From Hippopus hippopus (lineage: Eukaryota > Mollusca > Bivalvia > Cardiida > Cardiidae), in the NCBI GenBank assembly GCA_946811185.2, contig OX328113.1:17072521-17136520 (forward strand): DNA of 64,000 bases, given 5' to 3'. How positions within the stretch are numbered: position 1 is the first letter of the stretch; every line of letters starts with the position of its first letter. The notes beneath the pieces were generated by a model. It ran no database searches. It was not told the origin of the DNA and was given only the letters and a program-made list of their open reading frames with translations. The translations under genes and the position numbers were made by a program. This document shows positions 54,632 through 64,000 of the stretch, one piece after another.

Positions 54632-57600
54632 CTTTGAAAGTAGGGAGGCTCCGTTCAAATTCCGGATCATGCATGATTTTCTTAACTCTTTCGGCGCCAA
54701 AAATATAAACTCGGCCTCTTTGAAAGGCTTAAAATATAGTCCACTGAATCTTACACAGATTCTTTATCCTACAGGATTGACTTAACAAGCGGACGGTATA
54801 GATCCAAGATCAGACTGCACGTTCTGTGAAGTCTGATCTTGATCTATGCCTTCCGCAAAAGTCATTGTTTTCGCCTATGGTGCTGAAGGAGTCAGATAAC
54901 TCATCGTGTCTATCTTGGACAATTTATACTACGAGGTGAACGACAATTGTAGTTACTTGGCGAGCAGTGTAGGTCAAATTGCATACAAGAGACGAACAAT
55001 AAGATACCGAGGCTTTCTTAGGTCTAACCTCATTCTTTTAAAAATGAATGAATCGTGAATATAATTACATTAACGGCTAGTCCGTACAATAACTCCATTT
55101 TACGAAACAGAATTTCACTGAATATTCTCCATTAGTCTATATTCATTCACTGTCTTTTACTTATACTGCCTCTCGATATTTATGTAGAAATTCATATACA
55201 GTTAGCAGCACACGAATGACAACATATTTCATTTGCAATTGCACCAATGTCATTTTACAAATCTGTTATCTAGAACCCCCACCCATTTATTCACACAGAT
55301 ATCTTCCGTCGATCTAGATTTGAGTTCACAGGGTGCATACTGTCTGAATATGTGTTTTGGGCACGTAAACTCCGAACTTGTATCGCAGTTATACGTGCGC
55401 ATCGTCTATTTACTTTTCCTTCATTAATTTCAATAAACTCAGATGTACCCCACCAGGCACACACATTCTGTTCCATTATTACGATCAAGCAAGCTTTTGG
55501 TAGCAAACCAAACAAATTCTTTCAACATGGCAATACTCCATGGAAAAAGAATCTATAAATACGTGAAAAACAAAGTTTCAGTATTATTATTTTGAATTGT
55601 GCGCAGTCCGCAAAGACGAGGTGGGATTTAAAGTGCCATATATGTAGCATAGCGCAGAAACCTTCTTCTGGTAGATCTTTCAGTGTTAATTCAACGGCCA
55701 AAATAGGACATTCCCGACTTTATTTAGTAGTTTCTATGCCACCGGAAAATATTTTACAAGGAAATGTTGCCCCTCCTCCCGCACATTCACTTGTCGCCAA
55801 ATTACAGAGATATGCGAGTCAAGATACACGTACATGGACGTCCATAACGTTTCCAAGTTTAACCCTTAGGCTGCTAAGCGCCACGCACTGACCTTTTGCG
55901 GACATTGTAGATCAAGATCAGACTGCACAGATTGTGCAGTCTGATCTTTGATCTACAATGTCCGATAAGGACATCTTTCCCCCAAAGGAATATCTTTGAA
56001 ATAGCAAAATTTGGGTTTTTAATATCGGCTTACCATTTTTTATTTAGCAAGATAAGGGTTAAGATATCTTAATCCTTTTAGTATGTCAGTGGAAGTATAT
56101 GATTGACTTTGCTCGTCGGGAACAAAAAGTAGTACTTGGTAGCAGTTACCGTAAATATTTTAACTGAAACCTAGAGGACAAGCCCAGCACTTGCACAAAA
56201 TGTAGATGAAAGTTACATCTATCAACCAAAAAAGTGACACAATTACTTCAGTTTCGTGTTATCTCAACGCACCTCTCTCTGATTTACACATACCTAATCC
56301 TGACAAACGTTGAGTTGTTTACGAGACAAACGGTAATGTGAAAAAGGCTAAACATTGTATCTTTTCGCTCTTTTGTCTTCATTTCTGCTTATTCACGTTC
56401 TTTCTTAACAAACGCCGAATGTTAACAAGTTAATGGCGGGATGCTGCACTTAGTTGTTGGAGAATCTTAGTTTAATGTGGGTGTGTGGCGTTTTGTGCAC
56501 TGAAAAGCGTCTTCTCCAGAACTAGAGAATTTTCATTTTGGTCTGAAAGTTTGAGCCGCATGCATTGGATGGTTTGTATTTTCCAAGTCATTAAGCATAT
56601 GTTTAGTAGTCCAGTAATTTATATAACTGTGTCCAGTAAATTGAACCGCTTTACACACTCATGTCTACGTTTGTTATTAGGGAATTTTATCCGGAAATTG
56701 ATCAGATCACAGTTCAACCTTAGAAGTTCGAATGTTTCAAATTTAGAGCAGAGAGTTGCTCTTATTAGTTATTGGATTAACATGGGAAGAACGATGATAT
56801 TCGCTTGTTCAGACGTCATAAATGAATGCTTTGTGATGTGAACCTCTTTATACCAAAACATTTTCAAGTATGTCTAAGAAATCATTGTTAAGTCTTTATT
56901 TGATTATACAGTGTTATTTTTTTTTCATAAAAAGCTAAAACATGTAATCATGAGATATAATTATTTATTTCATGCTTTCCGGTAGTTTATCGAGAAATAA
57001 CGGTGAAATATTTTTCGATATTTCATTGTTACTACCATTGAAAAATACCGATTTTATTCTCTTACTCTTCAATCTCTCAGTAGTTCTCGCACACCAATTA
57101 CCTAGGTAAAATGCGCGTGCCACTCAACCACGTGGAAATATGACGTAATTTACCCTTCATTTCTCGCGCTTTGCGTAATATTATAATGTGTTGTTATGCG
57201 GAGGGGGTACAACACGGGGAATTACCAAAAAGAATTGTACTGAATTTTGATGTAAGTCCCCCCCCCAAAATAGGGTTAGAAGCATGAAATAAATAGAAAA
57301 TTTGGGGTTTTTTTTCGATGTAAGATCGAATTTATTTCATCTCGTGAACATCATCATTAATATTAACCCTTTTTTTGGGGGGACTTACATCAAAATTCAG
57401 TACAGTTCTTTTCGGTAATTCCCCGTGGTGTACCCCTCTGCATAACAACGCATTACAATATTACGTCAAGCGCGAGAAATGTAGGGTAAATTACGTCATA
57501 TTTCCATCCAGTTGAGTAGCACGCGCATTTTATCTAGGTAACTAGTGCGCAGGAACTACTGTTTCCGCCTTCAAATGAAGAGTTAGAAAATAAAATCGGC

Positions 57601-60600
57601 ATTTTTTACTGGTCGTACCCATAAAATATCGAAAAATAGTTCACCGTTATTTCTCGATAAACTACAGGAAAGCATGAAATAAAGTTCGATCTTTCACCGA
57701 AAAGAAAAACAACAATGATGCTCTATGTATATTACTGTCCGCTTCTTGGCTAAATTTTGTCTCGTAAACGTCAGGTCAAACAAGAATGTTCAAAAAGTGT
57801 TTGATGACAATTCTGTATTTTTTTTTTTTTTATAGCCACATCAAATTTCTCGTCTGGGAATGCTTTTAATTTGAACAAGTCTAAATATTTGTTGTGTGGT
57901 AAAGGGTTAATCGCGAACCTTTACCATCCCTTATTTCATTACCAGCTATGGCCAAACAGTTTCTTCATATTTTTCATTAAACGTTTGGTAAAATATATAA
58001 TGACTTAACTATCCGTGATGCATTATACCAATCTATCCATCACGTAATATTATATCTCATGTGTCTATTCTTAGAAATGTTATGGGTAAAGAAATGTCGT
58101 AATTTAAGCTGGGGGGAATTATTTCCCCGTCACAGTGAATGTTTTCCTCCTGCCGAAAATCTGGAACTACTTTTTGAAGTTTTTTAAGTTTTTAAGTTTT
58201 AAAAGTGGCATTCGTTGACAAAATAATCAGAGGAAATATAATATATAATTTATTTCATCAGCCTGTGGTTAATATGGGGAAATATTTGCCGAAAAAGGGA
58301 AAGATATGCGAAAATAACGAGTGCCGTAAGGCACGAGTTATTTTCGCGGACCTTTCCCTTTGAGGCAAATATTTCCCCATATTAACCACAAGCTGATGAA
58401 ATAAACTGTATATAATGGATCCATAAAATCCATTTTGTCTTACAATTGAATGCATCTGGAGGTAGGCTTGTCCTTGGATATGCTTAAAATTGACCAAAAG
58501 CAAAAGGTTTAGATGCATGTCAGCTTTCCACGGAGAATGAGAGAGAAACTACAGCAAAAGAGAAAAAGAAGTACAAAAATGTATGTTTCTCGTGACATTT
58601 GTAAAATCTCTATGGAGAGAAAAAATCCATTGTGGTAGTACATCATATTTTCTGTAATAGTACAGGGTGTCCGGAAAGTAAGGTAACACTTTCATACATT
58701 TTTATTTTGGCTTAAATATAAGGTAAAGAGATAAAAATATATATACAAGTAAATAAAATGTGTACGTTTTTTGTGTGGTAATTTAATTCAATTTTCATTA
58801 CATTTTGCGTTTTTATACAGATTTCAACTCAAATGTGCTTTTATGTCATTGGCGTCATTTTATTAATTAATGACGTTTTTTTTTTGTTGTTGTCGTGACC
58901 GCCAATTACGCTCTTTCCTTGCCGGACACGCACGATGAAATTGTCAATCATTTTAGCGCTTATTCCAATATCAATCTTCTTGATTTCTCTTCAAGTGTTC
59001 TTTAACGAAATGTCTGTGCTGTCTGGGTTGGGATTGTAGATCTTTGACTTCACATAACCCCACAGAAAGAAGTCGCACGAGTTGAGGTCAGGTTGAAGTC
59101 ACCCACAATGCAAAGCACTTGTTTCATGTAGGATAGTGCTACGGCATACACATTTAAATCTGTGACATACTTTTTATACGATACGTTCGGTGATACGATA
59201 TTATCAAAACGATATCCGGAGGTAAAAGATTGCTGAAAATCGTGGCCTGCACAAAGTCCCAACCTCAACCTGAGTGACTTCTTCCTTTGCAGTATTTTGA
59301 AATCAAAACCCTGACAGCACAGAAATGTTGTTAAAGAAGACTTAAAGTGAAATCATTATGATTGATATTGGAATGTGTGCTAAAATGATTGACAATTTCA
59401 TCGTGCATCTTCGAAAAAGAAAGAGCATAAAAGACCGTCATATTGAAAACGTCATTAATTACTAAAATGACGGCGTAGCCGATGACAAAAAGGTACTTCT
59501 GATTTGAAATCTGTAGTATAAAAGTGCGTAACATTATGAAAATTAAATGAAATTACCACACAAAAATCTGCATGTTTTATATACATATATGTTTATTTCT
59601 ATCTCTTTATCTGATTTTAAAGCCATATTATAAATGTACAAAAGTGTTACCTTACTTTCCGGACACCCTGTATTTCTTTGAATACTTTTTTTTTTTATTA
59701 TAGATAACCAACCAGTAGGTCTACTTGCAAACTTACCGTTTCTTCGTTTTACCTCTTGAATCAAGAAGTTATCCACAGATTGTGAATGTATTTCAGCTAA
59801 ATTTGCACCATAATGTTCGCACACAGCCTGTAAATAAACCAGAAGTATGACGGTGACAACTGCTCTTTAAAACGTTATGTAGGCCATTGGCCCATTATAC
59901 AAAATAAAACTGAACATGAGGTAACCTGTTTCAGCTTCACTTATTCACACTGGTTCAAAAATACACCTTTTACTTGACTTTGTACAATTATGTAAGGTCG
60001 TAATTTTAAACTGGGATCGAGTATCCAAAAGAAATATTTTTATTACTGTCTACATTCACAGCTTATGACGAAAGTCGAAAAAATGCGAGAACATTGCATA
60101 GTTCCAGAATGCGTTACTATCCAGCTCTGAAAACTTTACCATAATGCGATGTGGCTAGTTTATACTTGAACCAAGCAACATATGGACCGGCCGATCTCAG
60201 TCTACACTCTCAGCTTTTGGTGAAATACTGATAAATGCGAGACCATTAACTTTTTTTTTTGAGATTTTAAAATTACTACCAATTATGTGATGGTTTAATG
60301 CAAGGCTTGCTGTGCATATAGGGGTCAAGCTACACAAAAACAAAGGCTGATCGCTGTCTACACTGTAAGCTTTTCAAGAAATACAGATAAAAAATGCCTC
60401 GGAACATATAAATAGTTCGAACATGTACAACTTCCTGTAGTTTAAGCTTTCCTTAAGTTATAGATAGGTACTGCAAACGGGACTAAAGCCTAACAAAAAG
60501 AAAATGCCGATCGAAGTCTACTCACCGACTTTTTCTGTAAACTGAACCAGTTCTAATACATCAACCTTTGGGGTATTTAGACTTAACAAAACTCTACGCA

Positions 60601-63600
60601 TAATTTAAATAATCACAAACTTACCTCCAGAAATGAAGAACAAATTCAAACGCTTTACATACAACGAGTAGCTGTTCAACAATCTTGGAATATAGATCCA
60701 CTGCCTTTATTCAAATACTCCTTGGCATAATATTGGACGTTAATGGGGTGTCATTGCATGATGCTTTTAGACCGTGATAAAGGATACTGGAACACTTAAA
60801 GGTACACTAGCGCCCAAAAGTTAACATTGCAGGATTCCAGTTGCAGACAAAAATAGTTCATACCATTTAAATGCATAGATATTACTATTAGTCTGACCAT
60901 GTGTTACAGTACAACCTGTTAAAGTTCCAGTCGCTGGCTTTGAAATGTGTTGTAAAACTAGAACAAAAGTTGCCAACGCAACGTATTTATCGGACTCACA
61001 ATAATATTCATAGAGCAATACAACAAGCACGTAAAAATCTATCTCAATCTACGGGTCGAACTGTCTCAGACATGAGACCGTGTTATGATGTAGGTAGTTT
61101 TTCTAAAGCACTTCGACTCTTAAATGACATATCAATGAACAGATACAACCCTGGATCAAGAAGATATACAAATTCTCTTCTTACAAGTCGGATTTACTTA
61201 CAGAATGCAGTGAATCATTCCATCTTTGAGTGTAGATATCAACACGCTTTTCCCGATAGTGTTTAATAGAGTATTGATACAAATTCCTGTGCATTCCGAA
61301 TATGGTCATACCCAATGCTTTCTATGATGCTAAATGTGAATCAATTTGATCCAGTATTTCACAAATAGGGTTGCGTATGTTTTGCATAAAAGGTCTTCAA
61401 CATCTGCCATAAACAAAAGCATTTGTTGTATTTTGGGGCAATAAGCATTATTTCTTACAGAAATCATTTTGATCTTTTTCCATTTCATAGATACACTGAC
61501 AGAACCATACCTCTGCACTATAGCATAATATGTATGTCTCACCATACTGTCTTTAAAAGCTTGTTTGTAAAAATCTTCATGAGCGGTATGCTTATATTTT
61601 GAAAATAGTTCAACACGGAGTGTTACTGTATCTGAATGTCGTGGTAAGCATCAGCTGAAGTGGTCAATCTGGGTGAAATCTTGGACTTAGCTAGTTGGTT
61701 TCTAGAGTTGTGCCACTTTTCTGGCCCTTGGTTGAATGACTGAGAGAAGGCTCGTCCAGAGTAAACTTAGTCTCGTTCATGTCAAAACATGACTTCGTTA
61801 TTTAGTAATACTGAAATTGCTTCGTTTTGATGTCATATAAAATGGTGACACATTTGAAGAGAGTTTGCAAACAAATGTAAATGTATATATTATAGTGTAC
61901 ACATTCCATAACATATGAATATTTCGATTAATTTAAAGCATTTGCTTTACCATTTCAAGTATTAAACTTTCGGGGCACACGATGAAGTTTCAAGTGACTT
62001 TACATAGGAAATGTTCGACCAATCGAATAATTGCGACACAGACACTGACCTCTGCGTTGACCCACTCTTCCATGTCATGACTGAAGTGATAGCACATGTC
62101 TGCGAATGCCGTCCAACCATCTGGGCAGTGCTGCGCGTCTAGAAATACACAATCTGAGTCTTGATGTGTGAATGTGATTCAATGTACATATGTATAAACA
62201 AAAAGTATCGACCCATATCAGCCTGCACAGTCCGTGTAGGCTGACCGAGGTCGAAAGCTTTTGCTATCTGTAAATGTTCTTTATGTCAAAGGACAGTTCT
62301 ACCTCATGATTCAGCCGGGTTTACAGACATAATGGATCCACACTGAGCGACGACTTACTTGGCATAATTCATAACGTAGATGTATTAAACCCCTTTTCCT
62401 ACAAGGCCGCTTAAATTTATAATTGAGTCATGCTCTGGCAAAAGGGGGCTTAATGCATCTCCGTGATGCATAATACCAAGCAAGTCATCACATAACTATA
62501 GATCCATAAAAACCATTTTATCTAACAAACGACTGAATTATGAGGTAGATAAGTCCTAAATTTACTTATAGCAAAAAGTTTCAGCCAAGGTCAGCCTGCG
62601 CGGACTGCGCAGGCTGACCTGGGTCGATACTTTTAGCAGATGCAAAGGCCCCTTTTCACAGAGCGTGGCTCAAGTTTTTTTTTTTTTTTTTTTTGTTTTG
62701 CAAGTGAAAAAGAATCAGACAGTTTTGTTCTGTAAAACAAGGGCACAACTTTGGTGTGGTAATCATTTTGCAATCGGAAACTCAGTCTATTTTTTTTTTA
62801 GACCAGACATGACGTCATCATACTCATTTAAATACGAGCTAATAAAATGGAGATATATGTTATGGACATTCCAACAGCTTTTGCGAATATCTGGCGAAAA
62901 TTCCTAAAAGACCTCTTGAGGCTACGTATCCCATGAAGGACATACTATATTTGTCCTCTTACTCGCTCTTATGTATTGATCGTGTGCATGCAACTGCCGA
63001 ATTTAGTTCAGAGATAGAATACATTAGGGTTTTTTTTCAAGTTTCTTGTGATTATATAAAATCTATTTTGTTCCTTTAAGGTTTACCTGCATGTATTTTT
63101 GAAAAACTTCTTGGTAAAGGAAACCATATCTACATGCGTTAATGTAAAAGCATTATGGTAAACACACAGATACGGAAACAGACAAACTCCAGGTAAGTAT
63201 GGATAGGTGCACTGACCGCAACGATATAACTGAAAAAACAATGATACGGCGATACAATCAATCAATTATAATCACGATCTATATAGGTTTTTGGATGTAA
63301 AGGGTTAATCTGTTTCATAAATGTTACCGTGTCATTTTGACGGAATAACGTCAAAGTATCATAAGAAAAAACAATCAAAGTGGAACCTAGGGTAAACGGA
63401 AGCAGAAACGATTGCAGAGAGAGAGAGAGCATAACATTAGAAAGAAGGATAAACAGGAGAAAAAAGAACATTAAAAAAAGGTAAAAGGAAGCAAATAGAA
63501 ATTGAAGACAGCAATAGGAGTGATTTTCACATTGATAACTGAAATAAGTATTACTCATACCGGAATTGCCTACTACAGCTACCAGCAAAAGAAACAGTTT

Positions 63601-63621
63601 GTTCCAAGTCGACAGTTTCAT
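54423..63621 (-). CDS. Secreted C-type lectin, single CTLD, four exons, 149 aa
   Basis: Extracellular sugar-binding protein consisting of a signal peptide and one C-type lectin domain. The exons (61, 89, 91 and 209 nt) sum to 450 nt, exactly 149 codons plus stop, with matching phases 1, 0, 1 and GT-AG introns. The domain has the long-form CPDGW start, six cysteines (three expected disulfides), the GANLAEIHS motif, WIGAND, the QPDN motif and the WND motif. QPD at calcium site 2 is associated in this family with galactose-type ligands, where EPN marks mannose type. Small secreted lectins of this kind are numerous in bivalves and serve in immunity, feeding-particle capture or shell matrix; which applies here cannot be told. 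Intron 3 (54632-59736) holds several mobile elements. Confidence 0.9.
54685..54897 (-). mobile_element. Family A' MITE just 5' of lectin exon 4
   Basis: AACTCTTTCGGCGCC start, GCTGAAGGAGTCA end, GATCAGACTGCACGTTCTGT hairpin. Its edge is about 54 bp from the exon 4 acceptor inside intron 3. Confidence 0.7.
55859..56062 (+). mobile_element. Family A MITE in lectin intron 3
   Basis: TTAACCCTTAGGCTGCTAAG start, TTAGCAAGATAAGGGTTAA end. Confidence 0.8.
56966..57682. mobile_element. Family F fold-back element (two inverted copies)
   Basis: Copy 56966-57292 faces an inverted copy 57370-57682. Outer ends are both TTTATTTCATGCTTTCC-type. Arms are about 310-325 bp with a short spacer. Lies in lectin intron 3. 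Confidence 0.75.
58008..58530 (+). mobile_element. Family C MITE split by the 359-bp hairpin element
   Basis: Left piece to 58048 (TCCGTGATGCATTATACCAA) and right piece from 58408 (GGATCCATAAAATCCATTTT ... CAGCTTTCCACGGAGAATGA). The hairpin core is lost. Confidence 0.6.
58049..58407 (+). mobile_element. 359-bp hairpin element, copy 2 (hairpin inverted relative to copy 1)
   Basis: Left half colinear with 32294-32490. The hairpin at 58249-58405 matches the reverse complement of 32491-32648 at every asymmetric position I checked. Confidence 0.7.
58661..59672. mobile_element. Palindromic Tc1/mariner-type derivative with TA-bounded terminal repeats
   Basis: Terminal inverted repeats TACAGGGTGTCCGGAAAGTA and its complement, both continuing to GGTAACACTTT. 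On the minus strand 59090-58930 codes NSCDFFLWGYVKSKIYN and NPDSTDISLKNT-stop, the C-terminal part of a DDE transposase. On the plus strand 59260-59460 is a diverged second copy of the same 3' part. Thus two transposase 3' ends face each other and the front of the gene is absent. Confidence 0.75.
59737..59827 (-). CDS. C-type lectin, exon 3 (CTLD helix 1-2 region)
   Basis: Acceptor GTTTATTTACAG, donor GAAACG|GTAAGT. Codes AVCEHYGANLAEIHSQSVDN and FLIQEVKRRN, the third cysteine and the GA-LA-I-S core typical of C-type lectin domains. Confidence 0.9.
59830..60805. other. Lectin intron 2, no inner gene seen
   Basis: Contains three loosely repeated GCCGATC..GTCTACACT..AGCTTTT phrases (about 60190, 60350, 60510), possibly a decayed tandem unit of about 160 bp. 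Confidence 0.4.
60806..60950. repeat. Dispersed repeat, copy 2
   Basis: ACTAGCGCCCAAAAGTTAAC, ATGTGTTACAGTACAACCTG and CCAGTCGCTGGC in the same order as 19986-20125. Confidence 0.45.
62050..62138 (-). CDS. C-type lectin, exon 2 (CTLD start)
   Basis: Acceptor ATTTCTAG, donor GCAGAG|GTCAGTG. Codes AQHCPDGWTAFADMCYHFS and HDMEEWVNAE: the first two CTLD cysteines and the conserved Trp-rich beta strand and first helix. Too short to appear as a long open frame; recognised from motif and splice phase. Confidence 0.88.
62188..62415 (-). mobile_element. Family C MITE, reverse, in lectin intron 1
   Basis: AAAAAGTATCGACCCATATC start, a hairpin with GCCTGCACAGTCCGTGTAGG, then inverted family C middle and a CCCCTTTTCCTACAAGGC end. 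Confidence 0.6.
62425..62675 (+). mobile_element. Family C MITE (near full length)
   Basis: GAGTCATGCTCTGGCAAAAG start, CACAGAGCGTGGCTCA end, perfect GCCTGCGCGGACTGCGCAGG hairpin. A T-run follows. Confidence 0.75.
63561..63621 (-). CDS. C-type lectin, exon 1 (signal peptide)
   Basis: ATG at 63621-63619 starts MKLSTWNKLFLLLVAVVGNS, a basic-hydrophobic signal peptide. It ends one base into the next codon at CCG|GTATGAGT. That base plus the first two of exon 2 make GAC (Asp). No other start gives a leader in phase. Confidence 0.85.
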
Positions 63622-64000
63622 TTTCAGCTTTATACGCTAGATAACAAAATATCGTATTAGATTTTTGGTATCCGAAAAAAAATCTCGATAACCTACGCGG
63701 TAAAAAAAAAAACGTCGCCACAGCAAATACACGGAGTTTCGCTCACAGTTCAAATTCAAACTGCGGATGGTGTAGATCCAAGAGCGGACTGCACTCTCTG
63801 TGCTGTCATATCTTGGTCTACTCCTGTCCCGAAAGCTTGGTTTGTCACCCACATCATCACAAGAGCTTACCCCTCAGCCCTCTCTGAAAAAGTGAAATAA
63901 ATTATTCCAACTTAGTCTTCTGTATTATGTACGAAAATTAATATAGACCTTTTGCTTAATACATATTTTTTTTAAGTAAAAAAGTATATTACTACATGTA
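63622..64000 (-). other. Upstream region of the C-type lectin
   Basis: Expected promoter side of the gene. A worn A'-type MITE hairpin lies at about 63745-63835 (AGCGGACTGCACTCTCTGTG). TATAAA is present only 14 bases before the ATG, too close to act as a TATA box for this start. No other motif is recognised. Confidence 0.4.

Noticed and set aside
60901..61266. 121-codon frame on +
   Set aside because: Starts inside a dispersed repeat shared with 20.0 kb, and the rest matches no family I know. Kept as unassigned.
63083..63265. Possible extra lectin exon (minus, after TTTTTTCAG)
   Set aside because: It has an acceptor and several cysteines, but phase-correct joining to exon 1 gives no CTLD motif, and the four-exon model is already complete.

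Overview
The window is repeat-dense animal nuclear DNA, most likely from a bivalve mollusc. The genes are split by GT-AG introns and there are no operon-like blocks. Hairpin MITEs, tRNA-derived elements and long simple repeats fill most of the space. The hairpin families remind me of dreissenid (zebra/quagga mussel) genomes; that is recollection, not proof.

Three protein genes can be assembled from splice sites, reading phase and domain content. (1) A claudin-family four-transmembrane protein on + (coding exons 15390-15600, 18076-18217, 20357-20631). Its exon 2 carries one base too many, and its stop codon lies in the TTAA end of a MITE. (2) An apparently undescribed secreted acidic protein on + (exons 44016-44239, 44792-44880, 46463-46552, 47725-48137; 271 aa). 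It has a signal peptide, a charged coiled coil, an 11-Gln tract coded by CAA repeats and a Ser/Gly/Glu repeat domain. (3) A secreted C-type lectin on - (exons 63621-63561, 62138-62050, 59827-59737, 54631-54423; 149 aa) with six cysteines and QPD/WND sugar-binding motifs. Its 5.1-kb third intron is full of nested mobile elements.

Mobile elements: several hairpin MITE families recur. A, A' and D have TTAA ends followed by CCCTT or CTCTT, suggesting piggyBac-type mobilisation. B and C share a GC-rich hairpin core. Nested insertions (A in C, A in D, a tRNA-like element in C, a hairpin element in C) give a relative age order and show the target duplications directly. Other elements are a mariner transposase relic (49.46-50.40 kb), a palindromic mariner derivative (58661-59672), a LINE 3' end (2850-3473, -), and fold-back elements at 45 and 57 kb.

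The most unusual object is a 380-bp element at 15619-15998. Two 138-bp TG...CA direct repeats flank a 104-bp core with a primer-binding-like site, a purine tract and a 4-bp target duplication, which is the layout of a miniature LTR retrotransposon (TRIM). Each repeat contains a tRNA-like Pol III promoter and T-run terminator.

Tandem arrays: a 23-bp minisatellite (8.94-11.77 kb) apparently grown from a MITE arm, a second short-unit array in the claudin intron (18.3-19.7 kb), a 39-bp array (36.3-37.3 kb) and a roughly 145-bp array (52-53.4 kb). Most open frames in the window lie in these repeats and are not genes. No rRNA, intact tRNA gene, CRISPR or prokaryotic feature was seen.
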